From Verrucomicrobiales bacterium (lineage in GTDB: Bacteria > Verrucomicrobiota > Verrucomicrobiia > Verrucomicrobiales > DEV007), in NCBI GenBank assembly GCA_002684575.1, contig NYVP01000132.1:1-8831 (forward strand): a stretch of 8,831 nt of DNA. Direction: 5' to 3'. Of this stretch, positions 1 through 6,812 are shown in pieces. Numbering within the stretch: the stretch's first letter is position 1; each line of letters opens with the position of its first letter. A program made the translations under genes and the position numbers. Below the pieces are notes generated by a model. That model was not told where the DNA came from and searched no databases. It saw nothing but the letters and a program-made list of their open reading frames with translations.

Positions 1-853
1 TGTCAACTAATTCACAAGTGGCGATTGATATATTTGGAGCGCCAACCTCAAGACTTATTTTTTTCTGTTTAAGAATTTTTAATTCTTCGATTGAAGAGGT
101 ATCAGATGAACATGGAGGGACGCCTGATAGTGCATGAAACAAAGTCGCTCCCAGACTATAAATATCTGATCGAAAATCCTCTCTTTCTCCATAAAGCTTT
201 TCTGGAGGAACATAATAAGGCGTTGCCCACATTTCTTCGCTGTCAGTCTTTTTATTTAATTCCCTTTTAGCCAAGCCAAAATCAACAATTTTGGACACAC
301 CCTCATCTGAAAAAAGTATATTACCAGGCTTAACATCTCGATGAATAAGGCCTGAATTTTGGGCCGCTTGCAGACCATTAACAATTTCAGCACCAATTTT
401 CAGAGCTCTTTTTTCTACTATTTTCCCTTTAGAGTGAATCAATCTATCAAGTGAACCACCGCTAACAAGCTCCATTGCCATAAAATAATGTTCCTGATCA
501 CTGCCAGCGGAAAAAACTTTCACAACATTAGGATGACTAATTGATGCAGTGATACGGGCCTCTCTTTCAAATTCTTTGGCCCTTTTAGAATCTTTACTAA
601 ATTCAGGGCTTAAAATTTTTAATGCGACCTGTCGGTTCAAAGTTTGATCTACCGCGCGAAAAACTCGACTTAATCCTCCTTCTCCAATTTTCTTTTCAAT
701 TCTAAAATGTAGAAAATCCGCCCTAACCCGGATTGCTGTAGAACATTCTGGGCATATGACTTTGGAATATGGATCACAAAGCGATACATCCATCACTTCC
801 CCACAACTGGGGCAAGCATTCATAAGATGCTTAACACTCGAATCTTTACCCAT
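1..853 (-). CDS. Ser/Thr protein kinase (Hanks type) with N-terminal zinc ribbon, 3' end outside window
   Basis: This is a eukaryotic-like serine/threonine kinase that would phosphorylate proteins with ATP; its substrate is unknown. I translated the minus strand from the ATG at 853; 284 codons are present and the frame is still open at the window edge. Residues 14-37 form a candidate zinc ribbon, CPSC-x16-CPEC (C14, C17, C34, C37). The kinase domain follows from about residue 49: glycine loop GEGGLSRVF (57-65), VALK with K79, alpha-C glutamate E98, catalytic loop HRDVKPGN (171-178, D173), DFG (191-193) and an activation-segment end TPYYVPPE (211-218). All catalytic residues are present, so it should be active. 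Any C-terminal sensor or membrane region lies outside the window. An SD-like AGAGGTGAT sits upstream but unusually far from the ATG; an ATG at 823 is a possible alternative start that keeps the zinc ribbon. It is divergent from rluD across 100 bp. Confidence 0.93.
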   Translation of the reverse strand, partial: MGKDSSVKHLMNACPSCGEVMDVSLCDPYSKVICPECSTAIRVRADFLHFRIEKKIGEGGLSRVFRAVDQTLNRQVALKILSPEFSKDSKRAKEFEREARITASISHPNVVKVFSAGSDQEHYFMAMELVSGGSLDRLIHSKGKIVEKRALKIGAEIVNGLQAAQNSGLIHRDVKPGNILFSDEGVSKIVDFGLAKRELNKKTDSEEMWATPYYVPPEKLYGEREDFRSDIYSLGATLFHALSGVPPCSSDTSSIEELKILKQKKISLEVGAPNISIATCELVD

Positions 854-953
854 TAATATATAATATCACCTCTGGATGAATACCGCAAAAACTGTTAAGT
901 CATAGATTGCGAATAGGTCACAATTGGTGAATCTTCTTACTTATTTTTAGGTA

Positions 954-1859
954 ATGGAACTTATAGTTGAGGAAAGCAACGAAAAAACGGAAAGAATCGA
1001 TCAGTTTCTTACAGTCTTTCTGAAAGATATCTCAAGATCACGATTACAATCATTAATCAAAGATGGGCATATAAAACTCAATGGCAAAAAAACCAAGCCA
1101 AGCCAACCAATTAGTATTGGTGATAGTATTCAAATAATCATTCCACCTCTACGGGAGTGCGCGGCTAAACCAGAAAGAATAGATTTAGACATACTTTTTG
1201 AAGATAGCCATATTATAGTTGTTAATAAACCACATGGACTAGTGGTTCATCCTGCTGCTGGAAATCAAACTGGCACATTGGTTAATGCACTACTTCATCA
1301 TTGCAAGGAACTTTCAGGCATCGGTGGAGTAGAGAGACCCGGAATTGTTCATCGATTGGATAAGGATACTAGTGGATGCTTAGTAGCAGCAAAATCTGAC
1401 GCAAGTCATAAGGCACTGGTTGAGGACTTTTCGAATAGAAAAATAAATAAAATATATTTAGCGGTTGTCGATGGCCTACCTGCACTAGGCTCTGGAAGAA
1501 TAGAAAATCATATTGCTCGAGACCCCAGAGACAGGCAAAAAATGTCAATAGTTCAACCTACAAGAGGAAAAACTGCGATAACTGAATATGAGACTAAAAT
1601 TGAGAGCAGAGAAGCTTCGCTGGTGATGTGTAAGTTATTAACTGGTAGAACACATCAAATTAGAGTCCATATGAAGTCTCTTGGTAATCCAATTCTGGGA
1701 GACCCAATTTACTCAAGGATATCAAAACAAAAAATTAAAGTTGGAAGACTAATGCTTCATGCATGGAAGCTTGGTTTTACGCACCCCATCACAGGAGTAC
1801 AACTAGAATTTACAAGTGATCTTCCAAAAGAATTTAGCGCCTGGGCCGATTTTAATTAA
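954..1859 (+). CDS. rluD: RluD-family 23S rRNA pseudouridine synthase
   Basis: The enzyme isomerises uridines to pseudouridine in RNA; in the RluD branch the targets are the helix 69 uridines of 23S rRNA in the large ribosomal subunit. Residues about 13-65 are an S4-type RNA-binding domain (SRSRLQSLIKDG, then IKLNGKK). The catalytic domain follows with NKPHGLVVHP (91-100), the signature GIVHRLDKDTSG (130-141) with catalytic aspartate D136, GRTHQIRVH (231-239) and LHAWKLGFTHP (268-278). At 301 residues it has the normal length for RluA/RluD-family enzymes that carry an S4 domain. The start is fixed by an in-frame TAG at 948-950; the ATG at 954 is the first after it. There is only a weak AGG two bases upstream, so no proper Shine-Dalgarno site. 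The RluA-family assignment is secure; the choice of RluD over RluA or RluC rests on the S4 domain and the overall motif pattern. The stop shares TTAA with the convergent synthase gene. Confidence 0.93.
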   Translation: MELIVEESNEKTERIDQFLTVFLKDISRSRLQSLIKDGHIKLNGKKTKPSQPISIGDSIQIIIPPLRECAAKPERIDLDILFEDSHIIVVNKPHGLVVHPAAGNQTGTLVNALLHHCKELSGIGGVERPGIVHRLDKDTSGCLVAAKSDASHKALVEDFSNRKINKIYLAVVDGLPALGSGRIENHIARDPRDRQKMSIVQPTRGKTAITEYETKIESREASLVMCKLLTGRTHQIRVHMKSLGNPILGDPIYSRISKQKIKVGRLMLHAWKLGFTHPITGVQLEFTSDLPKEFSAWADFN

Positions 1860-2824
1860 ACTTTTAATGATTTTAAAATTCTTTTACTTATTCCTCTATT
1901 AGTTAAAGAACCCATCGCCGTTTGAAAAAGTATCAGCTTCACTCTTTTCCTATCGACTTTGATACGATCTTCGATTTTTTTCCATGTGGCTTTCTGAATT
2001 AAATTGAGGGTTTCAACTCCAATAATGGCTGGCAGTCCGGTAGAGAATCGAATTCTTGGTGACCTCAATGCTTCAACATAATCACTTGATGATCTCATCA
2101 AAAATCGACACTTTGCTATCCAGTGCTCTGAAACTTCTTCCCAGATTTCTTGATCCTTATAGTTATCAAAATTACCGGGAAAATAGCATCTTCCGGAAAT
2201 GAAATCCTCAGAGAAATCTCTAAGAATATTTATGAGCTGAAGAGATTTACCATAATCAGCCCCAAGCTTTATTAACGTCTCATTATCTTGAATTGAAAAT
2301 TTATCACCATATGAAACAAACCCAATCTCAGTCCAAAAGACTCCCACAGAACCGGCAACGTCATAAAGATACTGGTCGAGCTCTTCATCTGATTGAAGGC
2401 ACTCTAAATTATTTGAAGAAAATCTTCGTAAATCATTCGACTGTCCTCTAATGATTGATCCCATAACTTTACGAATGGGTTTAGCAAAATCTTCTTTTTG
2501 GCAATTAAGCCATTCAAGGCATTGTCCTGATCTTTGAAGAAGTGTATTTTCACCATCAGTCAATCCGGATCCCGATGATAAAGAGGAAAAATCAGGAAAT
2601 CCCCCCCCACCCTGAATGGCTTGACCAATTTCTGAAAGTACCCCAAGTCTTTCCATTTCAGGCAACGCCTCAGTATCAGCAATAGTATCTGATAATCTGG
2701 CCAATAAATAGCCCAAGGAAGTGGCCTCTCTCATTTTTTCAGGTAAAAACCTAAGAGAAAGAAAAAAACTACGCGATACAGATGCTAGCAATTCATTTCC
2801 GAGTTCTTTTTGAAAGTCCTTCAT
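1856..2824 (-). CDS. Squalene/phytoene synthase family protein (head-to-head prenyl transferase)
   Basis: Enzymes of this family condense two prenyl diphosphates head to head, giving squalene from farnesyl-PP or phytoene from geranylgeranyl-PP, the entry step to hopanoids, sterols or carotenoids. With the ATG at 2824 the protein has 322 residues: SVSRSFFLSLRFLP (15-28), first Asp motif DTIAD (46-50), RGQSNDLRRF (126-135), YDVAGSVG (154-161) and second Asp motif NILRDFSED (199-207). These are the Mg-diphosphate binding and catalytic motifs, so the enzyme looks intact. A longer frame opens at a GTG (2873-2875) and adds 17 residues, but it overlaps hemW and those residues do not look like the family N terminus, so I prefer the ATG. 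No good Shine-Dalgarno site is visible. Product specificity cannot be read from motifs; squalene is my guess. The coding strand contains a run of eight Gs (Gly-Gly-Gly-Gly, near residues 72-75). No other terpenoid gene is adjacent. Confidence 0.9.
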   Translation of the reverse strand: MKDFQKELGNELLASVSRSFFLSLRFLPEKMREATSLGYLLARLSDTIADTEALPEMERLGVLSEIGQAIQGGGGFPDFSSLSSGSGLTDGENTLLQRSGQCLEWLNCQKEDFAKPIRKVMGSIIRGQSNDLRRFSSNNLECLQSDEELDQYLYDVAGSVGVFWTEIGFVSYGDKFSIQDNETLIKLGADYGKSLQLINILRDFSEDFISGRCYFPGNFDNYKDQEIWEEVSEHWIAKCRFLMRSSSDYVEALRSPRIRFSTGLPAIIGVETLNLIQKATWKKIEDRIKVDRKRVKLILFQTAMGSLTNRGISKRILKSLKV

Positions 2825-2838
2825 TGGCAATTTACCAT
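2810..2838 (+). promoter_or_regulatory. Possible hemW promoter inside the start of the synthase gene
   Basis: TTGAAA (2810-2815) and TACCAT (2833-2838) are 17 bp apart on the plus strand and would give a short leader before the hemW ATG at 2864. The -35 box lies within the first codons of the divergent synthase gene. The -10 match is only four of six, so this is weak, but any hemW promoter must lie in this area unless it is still further inside the synthase gene. Confidence 0.25.
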
Positions 2839-2863
2839 GTAATATTAGAGTAATAGTGTCATT

Positions 2864-3967
2864 ATGGTTAAACACCTATACATACACGTTCCATTCTGTC
2901 ATCGTATTTGTCCTTACTGTAGTTTTTATAAGCATACATTTGGGGATATAAATCAATCTGAATTAGTAGAATCTTTACTAAAAGAGTTACACCATAGAAA
3001 GAATGAGTATGATTTTGACATCGAAACTGTCTACTTAGGTGGAGGTACTCCATCGGCTTTATCTTACAAAAATTTAGAACGCCTGCTATCAGGTATAAGT
3101 GAAATAGTAATAACCAACGATTTAAAAGAATGGGGAATCGAAGTTAATCCTAGTACATTTAATTACAACAAAGCTTCAATGATAAAAAGACAAGGAGTAT
3201 CAAGAGTTAGTCTTGGTATTCAGTCTTGGAATCAATCGACTTTAAAAACTCTCGGAAGGGATCACAGCCCAAGAGATGCAAAAAAGAGTTTTGAAATTCT
3301 AAAATCTTGTGAATTTAAAAGCCTAAGTATAGATCTAATGTTTTCAATTCCTGGACAGAATCTTACTGATTGGGAAGATGACCTAAAAGAAACTATTGCC
3401 TTAGAGCCTCAACATATTTCTGCATACAATCTCAACTATGAAGAAGATACAGATTTTTTTGATCGGCTCAAAAAGGGAGAATATTTTGAAGATCAAGAAA
3501 AAGATGGTGATCATTTTTCATTGGCAATGAAAAACCTAATCAATGCAGGATACATTCATTATGAAACCTCGAATTATGCTTTAGAGGGTCACCAATCAAA
3601 ACACAATTCTTCTTATTGGGAGGGCAAGGACTACCTTGGAGTGGGACCTGGTGCCTTTTCCACTGTGAATGGGAAGCGATGGAAAAATGTTGCCGACACT
3701 AGAAAATATATGAAATTTTTACTTAATAATTCAATTAATTCCATAGAGACAGAGACAGAGATAATTAACAACGATTCATTCCGAATCGAAAGGATTGCTT
3801 TGCAGTTACGAACTTCTTCTGGCGTGGATTTTAAATACGTTAAAAACAACTTAGAGAAAGTCCATGAGCTAGAATCAGAAAATCTCATATATAGATCCAA
3901 TGATAAATTGCGCCTTACTGAAAAAGGAAAAATGTTAGCTGATTCTGTAGTCGCACACCTTATTTAA
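2864..3967 (+). CDS. hemW: HemW, radical SAM heme chaperone (formerly HemN-like coproporphyrinogen oxidase)
   Basis: HemW proteins bind heme and a 4Fe-4S cluster and deliver heme to target proteins such as respiratory enzymes; they were long misannotated as oxygen-independent coproporphyrinogen III oxidases. The radical-SAM cluster motif is at the N terminus: FCHRICPYCSF with C12, C16 and C19. A Phe at residue 21, where HemN has a fourth Cys, argues for HemW. Other family marks are YLGGGTPS (57-64), GIEVNPST (91-98), SLGIQSWN (116-123), YETSNYA (233-239) and HNSSYW (247-252, the HNxxYW motif used as a HemW hallmark). The HemN C-terminal domain covers about 300-367. The length of 367 is usual. 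The start ATG is only 39 bp from the ATG of the divergent synthase gene; the Shine-Dalgarno site is poor (TTAGAG, about 13 bases upstream). The gene ends 63 bp before hisI on the same strand. The heme-chaperone role is family knowledge, not something shown here. Confidence 0.92.
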   Translation: MVKHLYIHVPFCHRICPYCSFYKHTFGDINQSELVESLLKELHHRKNEYDFDIETVYLGGGTPSALSYKNLERLLSGISEIVITNDLKEWGIEVNPSTFNYNKASMIKRQGVSRVSLGIQSWNQSTLKTLGRDHSPRDAKKSFEILKSCEFKSLSIDLMFSIPGQNLTDWEDDLKETIALEPQHISAYNLNYEEDTDFFDRLKKGEYFEDQEKDGDHFSLAMKNLINAGYIHYETSNYALEGHQSKHNSSYWEGKDYLGVGPGAFSTVNGKRWKNVADTRKYMKFLLNNSINSIETETEIINNDSFRIERIALQLRTSSGVDFKYVKNNLEKVHELESENLIYRSNDKLRLTEKGKMLADSVVAHLI

Positions 3968-4030
3968 TTGTTTTTATTTTAAAAAAACATTATCAAAACT
4001 ATCAATCATTACATTAATCATATAAAAATA

Positions 4031-4489
4031 ATGAATATTAAATTTGGTGAAAGAAGAAATAAAGATTTGGTTGAAAACGGTTCCGATTTTTCACCTAAAT
4101 TTGGCGAAGATGGGCTTATCCCTGCAGTGGCACAAGATGCATCAACTGGAAAAGTCCTAATGGTTGCTTATATGAATGAAGAAGCTTTATCTCAAACAAT
4201 TGAGAAAAAGGAAGCCGTTTATTATAGTCGAAGCAGAAACAAATTATGGCATAAAGGAGAAACTAGCGGACATGTTCAAAAAATTATCGAAATACTCACT
4301 GATTGCGATCAGGATGTCATCTTACTGAGAGTAGAACAAATCGGACCAGGATGCTGTCACGTCGGATACAATTCCTGCTTCTATAGGGTCGTATCAACAA
4401 AAAACGATACCGAGGACGCTACAACAAATCAAATCGTTCAACTTAAACAAATGGCGGATCAAACCTACGATCCGAGTAAGGTGTATTAA
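4031..4489 (+). CDS. hisI: Phosphoribosyl-AMP cyclohydrolase
   Basis: This cytosolic enzyme opens the adenine ring of N1-(5'-phosphoribosyl)-AMP, the third step of histidine biosynthesis. The whole family core is visible: [13 protein letters not shown] (24-36), [12 protein letters not shown] (42-53), [20 protein letters not shown] (64-83), the Mg-binding DCDQD (91-95) and the zinc ligands expected from C92, C109 and C116 in [11 protein letters not shown] (109-119). At 152 residues it is a stand-alone HisI, with no fused HisE pyrophosphohydrolase domain. The ATG start leaves an N-terminal extension typical of the family (MNIKFGER). No Shine-Dalgarno site is seen; the 20 bases upstream are almost all A and T. 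It is not in a his operon here: hemW lies before it and araD follows after 18 bp, so hisI and araD are probably cotranscribed. The identification is very secure. Confidence 0.96.
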   Translation: MNIKFGERRNKDLVENGSDFSPKFGEDGLIPAVAQDASTGKVLMVAYMNEEALSQTIEKKEAVYYSRSRNKLWHKGETSGHVQKIIEILTDCDQDVILLRVEQIGPGCCHVGYNSCFYRVVSTKNDTEDATTNQIVQLKQMADQTYDPSKVY

Positions 4490-4507
4490 ACTGGTATAAG
4501 TAAGATA

Positions 4508-5224
4508 ATGCTGGAAAATTTAAAAGAGGAAATTTGCCTTGCAAATCAACAGTTACCTAGTTCCGGCCTAGTTAAACTGACTTGGGGCAACGTTAGCGGC
4601 ATTGATAAAGATAAAGGCATATTCGGCATAAAACCAAGCGGCATTGGTTACAATGACTTAAAGCCTTCAGATATTGTTTTGGTTGATCTGGAAGGCCAAA
4701 AGGTAGAAGGGAACCTTAATCCCTCTTCAGACACCAAAACTCATTTAGAGCTTTACAATGCATGGCCTGAAATCGGCGGCATCACGCACACCCATAGTCT
4801 TTCGGCAACTACACTTGCTCAAACAGGAAAAGATTTGCCATGTTTCGGTACTACACACGCTGATCACTTCTATGGAACCGTCCCAGTATGCAGAGCCTTA
4901 AATAAAAGTGAACTGACTGATGACTATGAAAAAAATACCGGTGTCATAATAGTGAAACACTTCTTAGAAAATGACATTGACCCCATCAAAATTCCAGGAG
5001 TTCTACAACTCCATCATGCGCCTTTCACCTGGGGGCAATCTGCCATGAAGTCTCTAGAAAACAGCATCGCTCTAGAGTATTGCGCCAAAATGGCAATAGA
5101 CAGTTGGTGCTTGGGTTCGAATCCATCACCTATCCCTCAACATATTCTGGATAAACATTTTTTAAGAAAGCACGGCCCCGATGCTTACTACGGGCAAAAA
5201 ACTAACGATCAAGAATCCCTTTGA
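4508..5224 (+). CDS. araD: L-ribulose-5-phosphate 4-epimerase
   Basis: A zinc-dependent class II aldolase-family enzyme interconverting L-ribulose 5-phosphate and D-xylulose 5-phosphate, linking L-arabinose (or L-ascorbate/L-xylulose-type) catabolism to the pentose phosphate pathway. It resembles my recollection of E. coli AraD nearly end to end: LVKLTWGNVSG (21-31), IKPSGIGY (41-48), NPSSDTKTH (71-79), HTHS (94-97), GTTHADHFYGT (114-124), HHAPFTWG (169-176), LDKHFLRKHG (214-223) and a C-terminal AYYGQ (226-230). Metal ligands correspond to D75, H94, H96 and H170; the catalytic acid/base pair corresponds to D119 and Y228. One local difference is His120 where E. coli has Tyr (ADYFYG). The last eight residues are a short extra tail whose codons overlap the convergent AsmA-like gene by 23 bp. 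No other arabinose gene is in the window. Family membership is secure; the related UlaF/SgbE enzymes perform the same reaction in other pathways. Confidence 0.94.
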   Translation: MLENLKEEICLANQQLPSSGLVKLTWGNVSGIDKDKGIFGIKPSGIGYNDLKPSDIVLVDLEGQKVEGNLNPSSDTKTHLELYNAWPEIGGITHTHSLSATTLAQTGKDLPCFGTTHADHFYGTVPVCRALNKSELTDDYEKNTGVIIVKHFLENDIDPIKIPGVLQLHHAPFTWGQSAMKSLENSIALEYCAKMAIDSWCLGSNPSPIPQHILDKHFLRKHGPDAYYGQKTNDQESL

Positions 5225-6620
5225 GTATACTTAAAGGATCTTTCTTCAAACCTTCCTTTACCGCATCTGCCACATCCTTTAAAACAACAGATGGTCGAAC
5301 TTTTGGACGGTTAAAATCTCCAGAGGAAACAAAAGGAATATGAATTTTCCCATTTTTGGTTACTGGGGTTAACAAAAGTTCTGAAACCGCAGAAGCAACA
5401 CCTTTACCCACAATTTCTGAAAGATACTGATTGGACTTTTTATAGGTGCTATTAGAAATTTCTTCGGAAAAAGTGAAGCTCGCATTTATTAGATGCTCAT
5501 CATTTGCAGTATTCAACCAAGACCCCTGATCAATTAATAGTTCATTACCATTAATTATCACGGGCAAGGGATTAACGGCTCTTATCACATAATTACGTAA
5601 TCCCAAACTGAATGTTGCGTCATTGCCAACAACAAGAATATCATCAATAACGCTCATATCTAAACCAGCTTTTTCTAACTGGTCCAAGGTTGAAGCCAGT
5701 TTAGTTGCTATGGGTAATGACAAAATTCTTGAACCTTTCAAAACAGTAAGATCAGTAACTAAATCAGGATTTAAAAATCCAGTCGAATTATCAAACGGCT
5801 GTATAGATCCACTAGCCTTCAAATCAAAGTTGGCATACTCTGGCTTGGAATCGGGTCCAGTGACCTTTAAATTGCTACTGAGTTTGAGAAAAGCGGAATT
5901 GTGGTCTTTCAAATTATTAGGGTCAACATCTAACTCCGTAACACCTCCTTCAATCTCAGTGAAATAAACGTTGTTACCATTTTTTTCTAATTCGATCTCA
6001 ACTCTAGATCCTTTAACAATTAGCTCATTGAGAGTGGTTGGCATCGGAAATTCTGAAGCATTAAATAAGTCTTCTAAATTTTCTCCTTGGTCAGATTTTT
6101 GTTTTCTTCTCAATTTCGCCAATTCTCTGAGCTTTTTCTTTCTTTCATATTCAGGATTAATTTCGCCCTTAACATACTTAGGAGGATCCATTAAAGGATC
6201 TAGACTGTGATCACCATCCTCGTTGATGGAGTAGGACAAATTTAAGTCCTCAACTATGAGAGAACGGATCGATAACTTTCCAGAAACATAATCAAGTAGG
6301 TTAATTTTGAGAGAAAGTTTTTTAATAGATAAACTTGTCTTACTTGGTGAGGGTTTAATTCTTTCTGAAACTAATACCCCATTATCAGAATCGGCATCCC
6401 GAGGACCAATTAGAACCTCCTTTAAGTTGATCCTCCCACTAATAACACTTGGAGTAACCTCCATGACATCCACTCTAATATTTTTTTCAGACTCCAGCAG
6501 CTCCACTATAAAGTCTCTGTTAATTCTTTTAGACAGGATTGAATTAAGAATCGCACCGCCAGAGACAACAATTATGAAAATAACAATGGCCCACTTTGTG
6601 ATTTTTCTACGCAAATTCAT
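5202..6620 (-). CDS. AsmA-like membrane-anchored envelope protein
   Basis: I see a 472-residue protein with a positively charged start (NLRRK) and one hydrophobic segment at about 9-29, most simply an uncleaved inner-membrane anchor with the rest in the periplasm. The body alternates short beta-like stretches, for example ISGRINLKEVLIGP (60-73), KLSIRSLIVEDLNLSY (115-130) and LNELIVKGSRVEIELEK (197-213), which is the repeating pattern of AsmA/TamB-type proteins thought to help lipid or outer-membrane-protein traffic. The C-terminal part, IHIPFVSSGDFNRPKVRP (427-443), looks like the AsmA C-terminal strand motif, followed by an amphipathic tail ending at 472. Residues 158-175 are a strongly basic stretch (ERKKKLRELAKLRRKQK) that breaks the beta pattern. 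The ATG at 6620 has only an A/G-rich AGAAAGAA directly upstream. A likely promoter lies at 6679-6706. The family call rests on fold pattern, not on a diagnostic motif; substrate and partners are unknown. Confidence 0.68.
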   Translation of the reverse strand: MNLRRKITKWAIVIFIIVVSGGAILNSILSKRINRDFIVELLESEKNIRVDVMEVTPSVISGRINLKEVLIGPRDADSDNGVLVSERIKPSPSKTSLSIKKLSLKINLLDYVSGKLSIRSLIVEDLNLSYSINEDGDHSLDPLMDPPKYVKGEINPEYERKKKLRELAKLRRKQKSDQGENLEDLFNASEFPMPTTLNELIVKGSRVEIELEKNGNNVYFTEIEGGVTELDVDPNNLKDHNSAFLKLSSNLKVTGPDSKPEYANFDLKASGSIQPFDNSTGFLNPDLVTDLTVLKGSRILSLPIATKLASTLDQLEKAGLDMSVIDDILVVGNDATFSLGLRNYVIRAVNPLPVIINGNELLIDQGSWLNTANDEHLINASFTFSEEISNSTYKKSNQYLSEIVGKGVASAVSELLLTPVTKNGKIHIPFVSSGDFNRPKVRPSVVLKDVADAVKEGLKKDPLSILKGILDR

Positions 6621-6678
6621 TTCTTTCTGTAGGTCTCATTTTAAAATTCGATCAAGACAGCTAAACTGCAAAATCCAT

Positions 6679-6706
6679 ATTGTAATTACAGACACAGGAT
6701 TACCAA
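6679..6706 (-). promoter_or_regulatory. Probable promoter of the AsmA-like gene, overlapped by a 10-bp palindrome
   Basis: On the minus strand TTGGTA (6701-6706, four of six consensus bases) and TACAAT (6679-6684, five of six) are 16 bp apart. The expected start of transcription is near 6672, about 50 bases upstream of the ATG at 6620. The perfect palindrome TGTAATTACA at 6681-6690 covers most of the -10 element and the adjoining spacer, a position where a repressor could act. Confidence 0.45.
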
Positions 6707-6812
6707 TCTATTGGAAAATAAATTACCATCAACATAAGGTTGGCGGTTTTTGCAACTATTTGGTAATAGTGAATCGCCTAAACGTTGGCTGTTTCAGCGA
6801 TAGGCATCCAAC
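6699..6812. repeat. Cluster of short direct and inverted repeats between the DUF1552 and AsmA-like genes
   Basis: The gap 6621-6821 holds no gene that I can support. Within it are ATTACCA at 6699-6705 and 6722-6728 with the inverse TGGTAAT at 6761-6767; CCAAT/ATTGG at 6703-6714; the direct repeat GTTGGCGGTTT (6739-6749) and GTTGGCTGTTT (6784-6794), 10 of 11 bases alike and 45 bp apart; GCCTA (6776-6780) with TAGGC (6801-6805); and GTTGG (6784-6788) with CCAAC (6808-6812). On the minus strand GCTGAAACAGC forms a small hairpin within the GCCTA/TAGGC pair. No T-run follows, so it is not a standard terminator. It could be a structured 3' untranslated region of the DUF1552 mRNA. Confidence 0.45.

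Noticed and set aside
859..864. Perfect TATAAT on the plus strand as a promoter for rluD
   Set aside because: No -35-like hexamer lies at a suitable distance upstream (the position reads ACTCGA), and the site is in an AT-rich run.
2825..2875. GTG start for the synthase gene, adding 17 residues
   Set aside because: The extra residues do not resemble the family N terminus, they overlap hemW, and the ATG at 2824 fits the normal family start.
2864..3967. Oxygen-independent coproporphyrinogen III oxidase (HemN)
   Set aside because: The cluster motif is CxxxCxxCxF rather than CxxxCxxCxC, and the HNxxYW motif is present, both pointing to HemW.
3969..3989. Hairpin TGTTTTT/AAAAACA after hemW as a terminator
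   Set aside because: The stem is almost entirely A-T, so it would be too weak; it is just as likely a chance feature of AT-rich sequence.
5623..6210. Two further plus-strand open frames antisense to the AsmA-like gene
   Set aside because: No motif, no ribosome binding site, and they lie fully within a better-supported gene.
6739..6812. Integron attC-like core motifs (GTTGGAT on the minus strand, read as ATCCAAC on plus, with nearby GTTGGC)
   Set aside because: The order is GTTGG then CCAAC, the reverse of an attC site, and no integrase or gene cassette is present.
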